From Cytobacillus firmus DS1 (GTDB lineage Bacteria; Bacillota; Bacilli; Bacillales; Cytobacillaceae): 64,000 nucleotides of DNA. Of the stretch, positions 1-9,123 are shown one piece after another; the first letter of the stretch is position 1, and each line of letters begins with the position of its first letter. The position numbers and the translations under genes are program-made. The stretch spans positions 124,001-188,000 of the forward strand of contig NZ_APVL01000003.1 of assembly GCF_000565285.1 (NCBI RefSeq). The letters are read 5' to 3'. The notes under the pieces were generated by a model. That model searched no databases. It saw only the letters and a program-made list of their open reading frames with translations, and was not told where the DNA came from.

Positions 1-436
1 TACTATTTAGTTCTGCAGCCAGTTTGCTCTGTTCTTGTTTCCACCCCTGACCTTTGGCCTCATAAATCACATACGTCTGAACTTGACCTTTTGTGGGGGT
101 TGATAATATTTTTACTGCTTCTGACTGAGCATCTGTTTGCTTAATAATAGCTTTTGCTTCCCAGGATTTTTCTGTTTTTTGAAAGCTCCATTCCCAATCA
201 GGATATTTCGACTGCAGATCATTGGTGAATGCTTTTATTTCCTGAAAGTTTTGGCTTTCCATTTTTTCTCTCGCATGCAAAGTCCAATCTTTGATTAAAA
301 TATTCTCGCCCTGTAAAACCGAGGCCATCGATAACAGGTCAAGCTCCCCTTTGGCTACAGTCGTCTTATTCCCAATGTTTATCATCATGAAACCAATAAT
401 GGCAATAATAGATAATGTAATGAATGATTTTTTCAT
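1..436 (-). CDS. ywmB: YwmB-like protein, C-terminus cut by window edge
   Basis: Partial gene of about 145 codons running off the left edge. The ATG at 436 follows a strong GGGGAGGAG ribosome binding site. The product starts with a hydrophobic signal or anchor segment (MKKSFITLSIIAIIGFMMI), followed by a soluble region with LLSMASVLQGENILIKDWTLH-like sequence, which resembles the Bacillus YwmB family (TATA-box-binding-like fold, exported, function unknown). Position supports this: in Bacillus ywmB follows ywzB, downstream of the atp region, and precedes murAA and spoIID. The C-terminus is not visible. Confidence 0.8.
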   Translation of the reverse strand, partial: MKKSFITLSIIAIIGFMMINIGNKTTVAKGELDLLSMASVLQGENILIKDWTLHAREKMESQNFQEIKAFTNDLQSKYPDWEWSFQKTEKSWEAKAIIKQTDAQSEAVKILSTPTKGQVQTYVIYEAKGQGWKQEQSKLAAELNS

Positions 437-686
437 CTGTAAACTCCTCCCCTTAGTACCATTGTTACCAAGGATAGAGTGAGCATACTTGGGAATTGTC
501 GTCACTTTTTGACAAACTGAAAAGGCAGCATAATCACTGTTTATTTCGTTGCTCTTTCTGCCTTTGTATGCATACTTTGAAAATCATTTCACAAGAGAGT
601 ATGTATGCAGAAAAACAAGCAACAAAAAGATTTTACTCAATAATTGTCAAATTGAAAACATGTATGAAGACCTATATTTACAAGAA

Positions 687-931
687 AAGCGGAAGCGCCC
701 TGCCCACGAAGGAACGCAGACTAAGATCGCCACGTCCTGTGGCAACGTCTGCATGACCCGCATCCTCCCAAAAGCTGTCGCTTTTGGTCGTGCGATGTTT
801 ATGCTGTCGAAGCCTTCCTTGTCCTGCGGGCCTCAAGCATAAGACGAGCCTCACGGTAAGGCGTTTTTTGCCTTGCTGGGAGGATTGGCTTATGACCTCG
901 AGGGGGTAGGCGCTGGAGCTAGACAGCTATC
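687..931. repeat. Family A dispersed repeat, long form (copy A1)
   Basis: Non-coding element of about 245 nt. One end reads AAGCGGAAGCGCC and the other GTAGGCGCTGGAGCTAGAC, so the ends are imperfect inverted repeats around an AGCGCC core, with an internal ATGACCTCGAGGGGG block. It shares its extended middle (AACGCAGACTAAG, CTTTTGGTCGTGCGATG) with the copy at 50226. The rest of the 437-989 gap (250 nt before the element) shows no gene. Confidence 0.85.
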
Positions 932-989
932 AAAGTTCCAAGAAATAGTTCCAGATTATTATAAAAAATATAGCCACCAAATACAGTAC

Positions 990-1241
990 CTATAGGAAGG
1001 TTATGTTCTGCAGTATAAGCGGAAGCTGCTGGGACCATAAAAGATAGTCTAGAAAGAAGTTGCTGACGGAAGATCCAATTACAATTGAAAGCAGAACATA
1101 CAATACACGTGCCTGAAAAACATGATTCGCCCGCAAAAGGGTTTCAAACCGCAATGCCTGAAGCGCCCACCAGGCCAGCGCAATAAACACCAGATGAGAC
1201 ATAATGCTGATGAGTGCCTGCTGCCCAAATCCTGATATCAT
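990..1241 (-). CDS. ywzB: YwzB family small membrane protein (DUF1146)
   Basis: An 83-residue hydrophobic protein with two predicted membrane segments (about residues 13-32 and 45-70) and the YwzB-like core with FETLLRANHVFQARVLYVLL. Its ATG is preceded by GGAGGG about 9 nt upstream. Function is unknown. In Bacillus the gene sits between the atp operon and ywmB; here the whole nuo operon lies between atp and ywzB, as in B. cereus-like genomes. It is separated from nuoN by a terminator, so it probably has its own promoter. Confidence 0.85.
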   Translation of the reverse strand: MISGFGQQALISIMSHLVFIALAWWALQALRFETLLRANHVFQARVLYVLLSIVIGSSVSNFFLDYLLWSQQLPLILQNITFL

Positions 1242-1302
1242 CTTCTTCCCTCCTTCAATTCAATGCCACTTCGCTTACCTGCCTTGTGCGCTACAATACC
1301 AT

Positions 1303-1331
1303 TTGACGTTTATACTATCAGGTAAGTTTCA
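1303..1331 (-). promoter_or_regulatory. Candidate ECF-sigma promoter for ywzB
   Basis: On the minus strand TGAAAC is followed by 17 nt and CGTCAA, resembling the Bacillus extracytoplasmic-function sigma pattern (TGAAAC, 16-17 nt, CGT). It lies about 60 nt upstream of the ywzB start. The spacer is one longer than the common form, so this is tentative. Confidence 0.3.
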
Positions 1332-1427
1332 TGACTGGATGTTTTTTGAAAATTAAGTTTCTTTCTTTTTCGCAGTTTATAAGTCCATTATATCGAATTG
1401 TCGAAAAAACACGAAGTTTAATGAAGG

Positions 1428-1520
1428 CAAACAAAAAGAAGGGGAAATTTCCCCCTCCTATTTATACCCCTTTTGTCCCCTTTTTTCGTAGAGCTTTTTA
1501 AAACCCCCATTTTAAAAAGC
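1428..1520 (-). terminator. Tandem hairpins ending the nuo operon
   Basis: Directly after the nuoN stop there is an 11-bp perfect inverted repeat (GCTTTTTAAAA / TTTTAAAAAGC, 1493-1520). Further on is a 14-nt palindrome GGGGAAATTTCCCC (1441-1454), followed on the minus strand by TTCTTTTTGTTTG. The second has the form of an intrinsic terminator; the first may assist. Confidence 0.75.
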
Positions 1521-1523
1521 CTT

Positions 1524-3038
1524 TTATTGAAAGAAATCAGTAAACTGATTGAAATTGCCCTGCAGGAAATCAAATGCAATATTTGGTGCAATTCCAAACA
1601 GGATGGTGGCGGCCAGGCTGATGCCGATAACTGTCGTTAATGCAGCTGGAATCTTAACTTTTCCTGTATCTGGTGCAGGCCTGAAGAACATTTGCACCAT
1701 GACGCCGAAGTAGTAGAAGTAGGAAACGACGGTTGTCGCAATCATAATTGATACCAGTACATAATGACCCTCATTCGGCACTAATGCACCCATGAAAATA
1801 TTCAGTTTGCCAATAAACCCGGCTGTCCCCGGAATACCTGCAAGTGACAGCAGGAATATAGCCATGGCGATGGCCAGGAATGGTGCGCGGCGGTAAAGCC
1901 CGGCAAATTGGCTGATATCTTCTGAACCTGATTTATGTGTTATATGCTGGATGATCGCGAAAGCACCCAGGTTCATGAATAAGTAGGCCCCAAGGTAAAA
2001 CCAAAGCGCATCAAACATGAACAGTGACATGCTCGCAATCACAACCAGCAGGTAACCGGCCTGAGCGATGCTGGAATAAGCAAATAAACGCTTGATATTC
2101 CGCTGTCTTAGCGCAACCAGGTTCCCTATAATCATCGTGGCTCCTGCCAGGAAAGCAATGTAATCCTGAAGAGCCAGGATCATCGGAAGCCCCTGTGCAT
2201 CACCGGATGGTGCATTCGCAAAGATTGAAAACAGAATGCGGATAATAATGATGAATCCGGCTGTTTTGGAAACTACGCTTAAAAAAGCTGTAACAGGTGT
2301 AGGTGCCCCCTGGTACACATCCGGCGCCCACATATGGAACGGCGCTGCAGCCAATTTAAAGGAAAGTCCCACCACAATCATAAAGAATGCAAGACCTAAC
2401 AGGTAAATATGCTGTTCATTATAGATGGATGTCAAAAATCCGGACATTTCCTTTAAGTTCGTAGTACCAGTTAAACCGTAGACATAACTCATTCCGAACA
2501 ATGTGATCGCTGTGGCGATACTGCCGTTGATCACATATTTCATGGCCGATTCGTTTGAATGCAGATTTCTTTTTCTCATGCCTGCCAGAATGTAGGACGA
2601 AATGGAAAGAAGCTCAAGTCCCACAAACAGGGTAATTAAGTCTCCGCTTGAAGACATGATCATTGCCCCAAGCAATGCAGCCATGAACAGATAGAAAAAT
2701 TCCCCCCTGAATTCTTCCAATCCTTCATTCGGCTCATAGCCAACGGCAATCAGCAGTACCATCGCAGATCCGATTAAGAGCAGCAGCTTAAAAGCTATTG
2801 CAAAGGAATCAAGCCTGAACGTATCAAATAAAATGGATTCCGGACCATGCCCGATAAGGCCCAGTAAGGAAACGAGAGCCGCGAATATTCCGGCAAAACC
2901 GACCCAGCCGAGAATTTTCCGGCTTTGGGATTTCGGCATAAACAAATCCATTAGTGAAAGAGCGGTCGCAACACCAAGGATGATGAACTCCGGCGTCATT
3001 ATGCCCCATTCATAAGATAATAATGTTTCGAGATCCAT
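1524..3038 (-). CDS. nuoN: NADH-quinone oxidoreductase subunit N
   Basis: A 504-residue membrane subunit of complex I, homologous to Mrp-type antiporter subunits, with about 13-14 predicted helices. The antiporter signature region is visible (LFVGLELLSISSYILAGM, and later FKLAAAPFHMWAPDVYQGAP with its conserved Lys and His). It forms one proton channel of the membrane arm. The ATG is preceded by GGAGGGTG. Last gene of the operon, 6 nt after nuoM, and followed by terminator hairpins. Length is normal for the family. Confidence 0.95.
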   Translation of the reverse strand: MDLETLLSYEWGIMTPEFIILGVATALSLMDLFMPKSQSRKILGWVGFAGIFAALVSLLGLIGHGPESILFDTFRLDSFAIAFKLLLLIGSAMVLLIAVGYEPNEGLEEFRGEFFYLFMAALLGAMIMSSSGDLITLFVGLELLSISSYILAGMRKRNLHSNESAMKYVINGSIATAITLFGMSYVYGLTGTTNLKEMSGFLTSIYNEQHIYLLGLAFFMIVVGLSFKLAAAPFHMWAPDVYQGAPTPVTAFLSVVSKTAGFIIIIRILFSIFANAPSGDAQGLPMILALQDYIAFLAGATMIIGNLVALRQRNIKRLFAYSSIAQAGYLLVVIASMSLFMFDALWFYLGAYLFMNLGAFAIIQHITHKSGSEDISQFAGLYRRAPFLAIAMAIFLLSLAGIPGTAGFIGKLNIFMGALVPNEGHYVLVSIMIATTVVSYFYYFGVMVQMFFRPAPDTGKVKIPAALTTVIGISLAATILFGIAPNIAFDFLQGNFNQFTDFFQ

Positions 3039-3044
3039 CCTTCA

Positions 3045-4562
3045 TCACCCTCCTATCCCAAGCATGATCGTTTCAAGTGTTGATGTCAGCGGTTCGCTCA
3101 GCACACTTGGATATACACCAATCAGGACAATTAAGCCGACTAAGACCAGGACAGGCACGAACTCAAACTTTTTCATATCCGTTATGCCGGCAAAGTCCCG
3201 ATGCGCTTTGCCGTATGTGATGCCCAGTACCGCGCGAAGCAGGTAAACAGCTGTCATAATGATTCCGATTGTACCGCTTGCCGCGAGAATCGGCATTTCT
3301 TTAAACAGGCCAAGGAAGGCCATAAATTCACTCACAAACCCCGACATGCCAGGCAGGCCAAGGGAGGCCATTGCCCCTGCAAGCAGGAAGCCTGCCGTAA
3401 TCGGCATTCCTTTTGCCAAACCGCCAAGATTTTGAATAGTGGAGGTTTGAAAGCGTTCATAAAAGACACCCACAAGGAAGAATAATAGTGCTGCGATTAA
3501 TCCGTGAGAAACCACCTGGAAAATCGCCCCCTGTATTCCTGCCTCATTTAACGCGCCTAACCCGATTAAAACGATTCCCATGTGGGAAATAGAGGAGTAG
3601 GCAAGCACCATTTTAAAATCGGTCTGAACAAACGCCAGGAACGCTCCATACAGTAAATTCACGACTCCAAGCACAGCCAGCCATACAGCAAGGCTTTGGA
3701 ATTGCTCAGGAAATATTCCCATTCCGAAGCGGATCAAACCGAATGCCCCTATTTTCAAAAGCACTCCGGCATGCAGCATGACGATTGATGGCGGAGCTTG
3801 TACGTGGACCCGCACCATCCAGCTGTGCAGCGGGAAAATTGGAAGCTTCACACCAAATGCAATTAAAAGCGCAATCAGCATGCCCATTTTCATATTTTCA
3901 GAGATTGGCGCAACAAGCTGCGGATTATCCGCGTTCATTGCGGCCATCAAAGCATCAATATTTGCTGTGCCAGTACGGGCAAACAGCACCATAATGACAA
4001 TCAGCAGAACAGCAGATCCGAGCCCGTTATAGATCAGGAAGCTGTATGCCGCATTTTCTTTTTCATAGTAGCCCCATTTCCCGATCAGGAAGAAGGTCGG
4101 AATTAAGGTGATTTCAAAGAAAATAAAGAAAAGAATCAGATTTTCAGCGGCAAATACACCCAGCATGCCGACTTCAAGCAGCAGAAACAGCATGAAGTAG
4201 CCCTTCCATTCTTTTTTAATATGAATAGAAGCAATCGCTGCAAGTGTAGAAAGAACAGCTGTCAGGACAATCATAATCAGGGAGAATCCATCCAGCCCGA
4301 GCTCATAATCTATGGAAAAAAGATTTCCTAGCTGGCCGGAATCGCCAAACTGAATCCAGCTTACTTTTTCATTCAGCTGTTCCAGACCTGCACCTGCCCG
4401 GTATTGAAAATAGGCGATCAGTGATAATACCAGTGCAGGAAGCGTGGCAAGGAAGCCAACTGTCTTGATCAATGATTCCTGAGTTCTCGGCATGAAAGAT
4501 AATACTAAAATACCAAGCAGCGGGGAGAAAACTAAAATGGATAGAAAATAAGCTAAGTTCAT
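3045..4562 (-). CDS. nuoM: NADH-quinone oxidoreductase subunit M
   Basis: A 505-residue antiporter-like membrane subunit of complex I. The conserved Glu of a membrane helix (LFFIFFEITLIPTFFLIG) and the PIFPLHSWMVRVHVQAPPS segment with conserved Lys/His neighbours identify NuoM rather than NuoL or NuoN. It contributes a proton channel in the distal membrane arm. Its ATG overlaps the nuoL stop by four bases (ATGA), so translation is probably coupled. Confidence 0.95.
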   Translation of the reverse strand: MNLAYFLSILVFSPLLGILVLSFMPRTQESLIKTVGFLATLPALVLSLIAYFQYRAGAGLEQLNEKVSWIQFGDSGQLGNLFSIDYELGLDGFSLIMIVLTAVLSTLAAIASIHIKKEWKGYFMLFLLLEVGMLGVFAAENLILFFIFFEITLIPTFFLIGKWGYYEKENAAYSFLIYNGLGSAVLLIVIMVLFARTGTANIDALMAAMNADNPQLVAPISENMKMGMLIALLIAFGVKLPIFPLHSWMVRVHVQAPPSIVMLHAGVLLKIGAFGLIRFGMGIFPEQFQSLAVWLAVLGVVNLLYGAFLAFVQTDFKMVLAYSSISHMGIVLIGLGALNEAGIQGAIFQVVSHGLIAALLFFLVGVFYERFQTSTIQNLGGLAKGMPITAGFLLAGAMASLGLPGMSGFVSEFMAFLGLFKEMPILAASGTIGIIMTAVYLLRAVLGITYGKAHRDFAGITDMKKFEFVPVLVLVGLIVLIGVYPSVLSEPLTSTLETIMLGIGG

Positions 4563-6427
4563 TTTAAGTACCCCCCTGTAAACGCATAGATGACGACTAA
4601 AATAGCCAGGCCGACAAACGCCACTGTTCCATAAGTCTGAATCTGGCCATTATGAAATTTAGAACCAAGCCTTCCGAGTGCAGATGTGATTCCAGTTACA
4701 CTCTTTACAAGGCCTTCAACCAGGAATACTTCCAGTAAGCGCAGGAATGAGCTAATGAATTTCGCCCCATTCACTACAGTCAGCGAATAAAATTCATCGA
4801 TATAGTATTTATTGTACAAAACGCTGTATGAAAGCGGCATTCTGCTTGTAAGCCAGTCGCGTGAAAGCGAGCGTTTGCCATACATCAGCCAGGCAAGGAA
4901 AATTCCAAGCAGGGATACAGCTGTTGCTACAATCATTATCCATACAGGCCCTTCAATATGGCCATGGCCCAGAGCATGGTTATCTTCCACGAGCCAATCA
5001 CCGAGAAATGTTCCAAACCATGGTGTGTTCACATATCCAGCCACGACAGCCAGCACCCCAAGCACTACCATCGGCAGCGTCATGACACTTGGCGACTCGT
5101 GGACATTTTTCATATCGGTTCTTGCTTCGCCAGTGAAAACCATAAAGAACAGGCGGAACATATAAAATGCCGTAAAGAATGCGGCAATCACTGCAAGCCA
5201 GAACAGCAATGTGTTCCCATGTGCCCAGGCAGCGATTAATATTTCATCTTTACTGAAGAACCCTGAAAATAAAGGCACTCCGCTGATTGCCAGTGTTCCG
5301 ATCAGGAACAGAGGGCCAGTCACGCGCAGCTTTTTCCATAAACCGCCCATATGTTCAATGTTCTGTGTATGAACGGCATGGATGACACTTCCGGCTGCAA
5401 GGAACAGCAAAGCCTTGAAAAAGGCGTGTGTCATTAAGTGGAATACACCGGCAACATATCCGGCAGATCCCAATGCCAGCATCATATAGCCAAGCTGGCT
5501 GACGGTTGAATAAGCGAGCACCCGCTTAATATCCTTCTGAACCAGGCCGATGCTTGCTGCAAAGATAGCTGTGAACGCCCCAATGACAGCAACGGTCATC
5601 AATGCTGTTTCACTTGCTGCAAAAAGCGGGAACAGCGCTGCCACTAAATACACACCTGCCGCTACCATTGTCGCTGCATGGATTAATGCGGAGACAGGCG
5701 TCGGCCCTTCCATTGCGTCAGGAAGCCAGGTGTGAAGCGGGAACTGGCCCGATTTTCCGACAGCTCCTATAAAAATAAGAATCGCTGTTAACGTAATCAT
5801 GGTACCTGAAATGGCACCCGCTTCAACTGCTGCAAAAATCTCATCATACTCAAAGCTGCCAGCCTGCCAGAATAATAGAATCATTCCGATCAAAAGGCCG
5901 ACGTCTCCAATACGCGTCATGATAAATGCCTTTTTGGCCGCAGCCTTTGCTTCCTCTTTGTAAAAATAGAAACCGATCAGCAGGAAGGAACCAAGTCCGA
6001 CAAGCTCCCAGAAGAAATACGTCTGAAGCAGATTAGGCGAGATGACAAGGCCCAGCATGGCAAATGTAAATAACCCTAAATAGGCATAGAAAACAGGAAA
6101 ACGGTCATCTCCCTGCATATAGCCTTTCGAATACGTATGTACCAGGAAACTGACAAGTGATACAATCACCAGCATCAGTGCATTTAACTGATTAACTTCA
6201 AAACCCGCTGTTAACTGAACATCCCCTATAGTCAGCCAAACGCCTTCTGCTTTATAAGTTGGTGCCGAAAACCGGTCAAATAGCACCAATAAGGAATAGA
6301 CAAGCGAAGCCAGGGTAAACAGAATCCCAATATATGCACTCGCTTCTTTTAGCCGTTTGCCGAATAAAATAAGGAACAAAAACGATAAAAGCGGGAAAAG
6401 CGGTATGATCCATGCATTCTCCATCAT
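4559..6427 (-). CDS. nuoL: NADH-quinone oxidoreductase subunit L
   Basis: Distal antiporter-like subunit of complex I, about 622 residues. FFWELVGLGSFLLIGFY contains the conserved channel Glu, and FPLHTWLPDAMEGPTPVSA is the NuoL/ND5 signature. The C-terminal part (after about residue 490) corresponds to the long lateral helix and terminal membrane helix typical of NuoL. The frame is open upstream to 6454, but the ATG at 6427 (MMENAW) has AAGGGG nine bases ahead and fits the family start. Overlaps nuoM by ATGA. An unusual 120-nt spacer with hairpins separates it from nuoK. Confidence 0.94.
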   Translation of the reverse strand: MMENAWIIPLFPLLSFLFLILFGKRLKEASAYIGILFTLASLVYSLLVLFDRFSAPTYKAEGVWLTIGDVQLTAGFEVNQLNALMLVIVSLVSFLVHTYSKGYMQGDDRFPVFYAYLGLFTFAMLGLVISPNLLQTYFFWELVGLGSFLLIGFYFYKEEAKAAAKKAFIMTRIGDVGLLIGMILLFWQAGSFEYDEIFAAVEAGAISGTMITLTAILIFIGAVGKSGQFPLHTWLPDAMEGPTPVSALIHAATMVAAGVYLVAALFPLFAASETALMTVAVIGAFTAIFAASIGLVQKDIKRVLAYSTVSQLGYMMLALGSAGYVAGVFHLMTHAFFKALLFLAAGSVIHAVHTQNIEHMGGLWKKLRVTGPLFLIGTLAISGVPLFSGFFSKDEILIAAWAHGNTLLFWLAVIAAFFTAFYMFRLFFMVFTGEARTDMKNVHESPSVMTLPMVVLGVLAVVAGYVNTPWFGTFLGDWLVEDNHALGHGHIEGPVWIMIVATAVSLLGIFLAWLMYGKRSLSRDWLTSRMPLSYSVLYNKYYIDEFYSLTVVNGAKFISSFLRLLEVFLVEGLVKSVTGITSALGRLGSKFHNGQIQTYGTVAFVGLAILVVIYAFTGGYLK

Positions 6428-6478
6428 TATCACAATCCCCTTTTTTGAACACACCTAATAGCACGGCGTGTCAGATTG

Positions 6479-6528
6479 GGACCTTATGAACCAGGTCCTT
6501 TAAGGCGGGAGCCACTTATGGCCGCCTT
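6479..6528. other. Two hairpins in the nuoK-nuoL spacer
   Basis: Stem AAGGCGG/CCGCCTT (6502-6528) and stem GGACCT/AGGTCC (6479-6498) lie side by side in a non-coding gap of about 150 nt, inside an operon whose other junctions overlap or are within 10 nt, apart from the nuoI-nuoH repeat insertion. Neither is followed by a T-run on the transcribed strand, so they look like processing or stability elements rather than terminators. Confidence 0.6.
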
Positions 6529-6576
6529 TTCAATTCTCTATTCTCAGCCAGTCCGGCTGCATTTTTCACAGTGTCT

Positions 6577-6891
6577 TTAGTGCTTCATGGCATCCATTTC
6601 ATCAATGTTGACACTCTTTTTGTTACGGTAAAGTGAAATCAGGATTGCTATGCCTACTGCCACTTCTGCTGCGGCAACCGCAATAACAAATAGCGTAAAA
6701 ATCTGTCCGGTAATGGACGGTGTGATGCCATATTTGCTGAATGCCACTAGATTAATATTTACTGCATTCAGCATCAGTTCGATTGAGATCAGGACAATCA
6801 CAGTATTGCGCTTAGTCAAGGCACCATACAAACCAATGCAGAAGAGGATTAAAGCCAATGCCAGGTATGCTTGAACGGGAACTGTACTCAT
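6577..6891 (-). CDS. nuoK: NADH-quinone oxidoreductase subunit K
   Basis: A 104-residue protein with three predicted membrane helices, homologous to MrpC/ND4L. The conserved Glu residues of the proton path are visible in [19 protein letters not shown] and in [18 protein letters not shown]. It sits between NuoJ and the antiporter subunits in the membrane arm. The start overlaps the nuoJ stop by ATGA. Confidence 0.95.
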   Translation of the reverse strand: MSTVPVQAYLALALILFCIGLYGALTKRNTVIVLISIELMLNAVNINLVAFSKYGITPSITGQIFTLFVIAVAAAEVAVGIAILISLYRNKKSVNIDEMDAMKH

Positions 6892-7409
6892 TCCTTTTCA
6901 GCCTCCTTTTCATCGTCTTTTTTAGCCAGAACAATGGAACCAATCAAAGCGACCAATAATAGGACAGAGGTTACTTCAAACGGAATAATGAACTTTGAGT
7001 AAAGCTCAATTCCGATTTGCTCTGTATTATTGACATGAAGGTCATTCGGCGCTGACGGCAAATCAAGGTTATAAATTCCGATGTAGACCGCGAAAGCAAA
7101 GCCAAGCACACCCGCGAATAATAACAGCTTACGCCAGCGGCCGATTTTGGGCTCGCTTGTATCGTTATGGCGTGTCAGCATGATTCCAAACAGCATAATG
7201 ATGGTAATCGCCCCAGAGTAAATCAAGATCTGGACCGCCGCCAGGAATTCAGCTGAAAGCAGCACGTAAATTCCGGCGATGCTTACAAATGTAAATACAA
7301 GGGCGACAACCATATGCACAACTTTGGTAAGGTTCAATAAAAGCACGCCGCCGATGACCGCAACTAAAGCTAGAGACATAAACGCAAAAAACTCACCTGA
7401 AAACGTCAT
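6888..7409 (-). CDS. nuoJ: NADH-quinone oxidoreductase subunit J
   Basis: A 173-residue membrane subunit (ND6-like) with five predicted helices. The conserved [21 protein letters not shown] helix, which carries the pi-bulge region in solved structures, is present. The C-terminal tail is charged ([11 protein letters not shown]). Four-base overlaps with nuoI upstream and nuoK downstream show tight operon packing. Confidence 0.95.
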   Translation of the reverse strand: MTFSGEFFAFMSLALVAVIGGVLLLNLTKVVHMVVALVFTFVSIAGIYVLLSAEFLAAVQILIYSGAITIIMLFGIMLTRHNDTSEPKIGRWRKLLLFAGVLGFAFAVYIGIYNLDLPSAPNDLHVNNTEQIGIELYSKFIIPFEVTSVLLLVALIGSIVLAKKDDEKEAEKE

Positions 7410-7825
7410 GCTTTATTCACCTTCCGTATATTTTCATCATTTTCATCGAGCCACTCAAGGTTTTTAAACAGCTCATCGCGGCTATATTCCGCCAGTTCAA
7501 AATTATTGGTCATGATAATCGCTTCGGTTGGACAGACCTCTGTACACAAGTCGCACAGGATGCAAATTTCGAAGTTGATATCATAAGTATCAATGATTTT
7601 CCCCTTTTTGGCAGGGTCCGGATGCTTTTTCCCTGTCAGCTCGATACAATCGGTTGGACAAATATTTGCACACTGATTGCAGACAATGCATTTTTCAGGG
7701 TAAAACTTTTGAATTCCCCTGAACCGGTCCGGAAGCGGAAGCGGCTCATTCGGGTAGTCATAGGTTACCTTTTTGCGTGTCAGGTTTTTAAGGGTATACG
7801 ATAATCCTTTCGCTAAACCAAGCAT
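7406..7825 (-). CDS. nuoI: NADH-quinone oxidoreductase subunit I (2x[4Fe-4S])
   Basis: Peripheral-arm ferredoxin-like subunit of about 139 residues that carries clusters N6a and N6b. Two C-x2-C-x2-C-x3-C-P motifs are visible (CIVCNQCANICPTDC and CILCDLCTEVCPTEA). The start at 7825 (MLGLAKG) is chosen because AAGGGGTG lies at good distance and it matches the usual family start; a GTG three codons upstream is less likely. About 280 nt of repeats separate it from nuoH, although the two are in one operon. Confidence 0.94.
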   Translation of the reverse strand: MLGLAKGLSYTLKNLTRKKVTYDYPNEPLPLPDRFRGIQKFYPEKCIVCNQCANICPTDCIELTGKKHPDPAKKGKIIDTYDINFEICILCDLCTEVCPTEAIIMTNNFELAEYSRDELFKNLEWLDENDENIRKVNKA

Positions 7826-7846
7826 GTTTTTCACCCCTTGTATAGA

Positions 7847-7967
7847 AATGCGGAAGCGCCTTGCCCACCCCCGACAAGCACAAGACGAGCCTCCGGAAAG
7901 GCGTTCTTTGCCTTTTGGGGGGATTGGCTTGTGACCTCGAGGGGGTAGGCGCTGGAGCTGGACAACT
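7847..7967. repeat. Family A dispersed repeat (copy A2a) inside the nuo operon
   Basis: Short-form element of about 120 nt. It begins GCGGAAGCGCCTTGCCCAC and ends GTAGGCGCTGGAGCTGGAC, with the internal pair CAAGCACAAGACGAGCC ... GGCTTGTGACCTCGAGG that can fold back on itself. Lies between nuoI and nuoH with no coding potential. Confidence 0.85.
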
Positions 7968-7970
7968 TAA

Positions 7971-8094
7971 GAAATGCGGAAGGCGCCCGCTTATCGGCGA
8001 CAAGCATAAGACGAGCCGGCTGAAAGGTTGTTCTTTAACCTTTTAGACGGATTGGCTTATGACCTCGAGCCGATGGCGCCTGGAGCTGGACAAT
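7971..8094. repeat. Family A dispersed repeat (copy A2b), direct neighbour of A2a
   Basis: Second short-form element in the same orientation, only a few bases after A2a. It has the same ends but diverged inside (CCCGCTTATCGGCGACAAGC, and CTCGAGCCGATGGCGCC instead of the GGGGG block), so it is a subtype rather than a simple tandem duplication. Together A2a and A2b stretch the nuoI-nuoH gap to about 280 nt. Confidence 0.8.
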
Positions 8095-8115
8095 TTCAGA
8101 AATTGCCGGTCCTCA

Positions 8116-9123
8116 TTAAAATATATTCAGCCATTCTTTCAGCAAAGCTGTTAAGAAAATATTCGCAAGCGCTACCGGCAGCAGCACCTTCCAGCCAAAC
8201 TCCATGAGCTGGTCTGCACGGAGGCGCGGAAATGTTACACGGAACCACACCAGGATAAAGATGACAGCCGTAAACTTAAGCGCAAACCAGACTGCACCCG
8301 GAATGAACTCCAGGAACGGCAGCGGAAGCCAGCCGCCAAGGAATAGTACGGTTGTCAATGAAGCCATGGCAAAGAAGTATACATATTCCGCAAGCATGAA
8401 GAACGCCCAGCGAAAGCCGGAATACTCAACATGGAAACCGGCGACCAGCTCTGATTCTGCTTCAGGCAAGTCAAATGGAACACGGTTCAGCTCCGCTGTG
8501 GAAGCAATCAGGAATACGATGAAAGCAATAGGCTGCCAAATAATGAACCAGCCATTTTTTTGCGCTTCTACGATTTCATTCAGGTTTAGACTGCCTGTTA
8601 AAAGGATAATGCCTAATACAGACATTACGAGCGGAATTTCATATGAAATCATCTGTGCCGCGGCACGCATTCCGCCGAGCAATGCATATTTATTATTGGA
8701 AGCCCATGCACCTGTGACAATACCGACTGTTGTCAGCCCGGAAATGGCGATGTAATACAGCAATCCAACTCCAATATCAGCAAACTGAAGTTTATCTGTA
8801 AAAGGAATTGTCGCCAGCACCATGAATGCCGGTGCAAACGCAATAACCGGTGCAAGAATAAACAGCGGCCTGTCTGCAAGCTTAGGAATGGTGTCTTCTT
8901 TTAAAAGAAGCTTTAATACGTCCGCTACGGTCTGCAGCAGCCCCCAGCGTCCGCCGACCTGATTAGGCCCTTGGCGCAGCTGCATAAATCCCATTACTTT
9001 ACGCTCCGCCAGAATGGCATAAGTAACAAATCCTAAAACGACTAATAGTAAAACGGTGGCAAGCAAGAAGAAAATACCGAAATTCAGCAGACCTGCTTCG
9101 GAATAGAGAAGTTCTTCTACCAT
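8116..9123 (-). CDS. nuoH: NADH-quinone oxidoreductase subunit H
   Basis: A 335-residue membrane subunit (ND1-like), about eight helices, which forms the quinone chamber with NuoB and NuoD. Conserved segments: ERKVMGFMQLRQGPNQVGG near residue 40, the acidic loop FDLPEAESELVAGFHVEYSG and the C-terminal FPRLRADQLMEFGWKVLLP. Its ATG shares one base with the nuoD stop (TAATG). Length is typical. Confidence 0.96.
   Translation of the reverse strand: MVEELLYSEAGLLNFGIFFLLATVLLLVVLGFVTYAILAERKVMGFMQLRQGPNQVGGRWGLLQTVADVLKLLLKEDTIPKLADRPLFILAPVIAFAPAFMVLATIPFTDKLQFADIGVGLLYYIAISGLTTVGIVTGAWASNNKYALLGGMRAAAQMISYEIPLVMSVLGIILLTGSLNLNEIVEAQKNGWFIIWQPIAFIVFLIASTAELNRVPFDLPEAESELVAGFHVEYSGFRWAFFMLAEYVYFFAMASLTTVLFLGGWLPLPFLEFIPGAVWFALKFTAVIFILVWFRVTFPRLRADQLMEFGWKVLLPVALANIFLTALLKEWLNIF

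Noticed and set aside
496-842. Plus-strand frames of 86 and 97 codons in the ywzB-ywmB gap
   Set aside because: They read through the family A repeat; similar frames appear at other copies, and no conserved product is expected.
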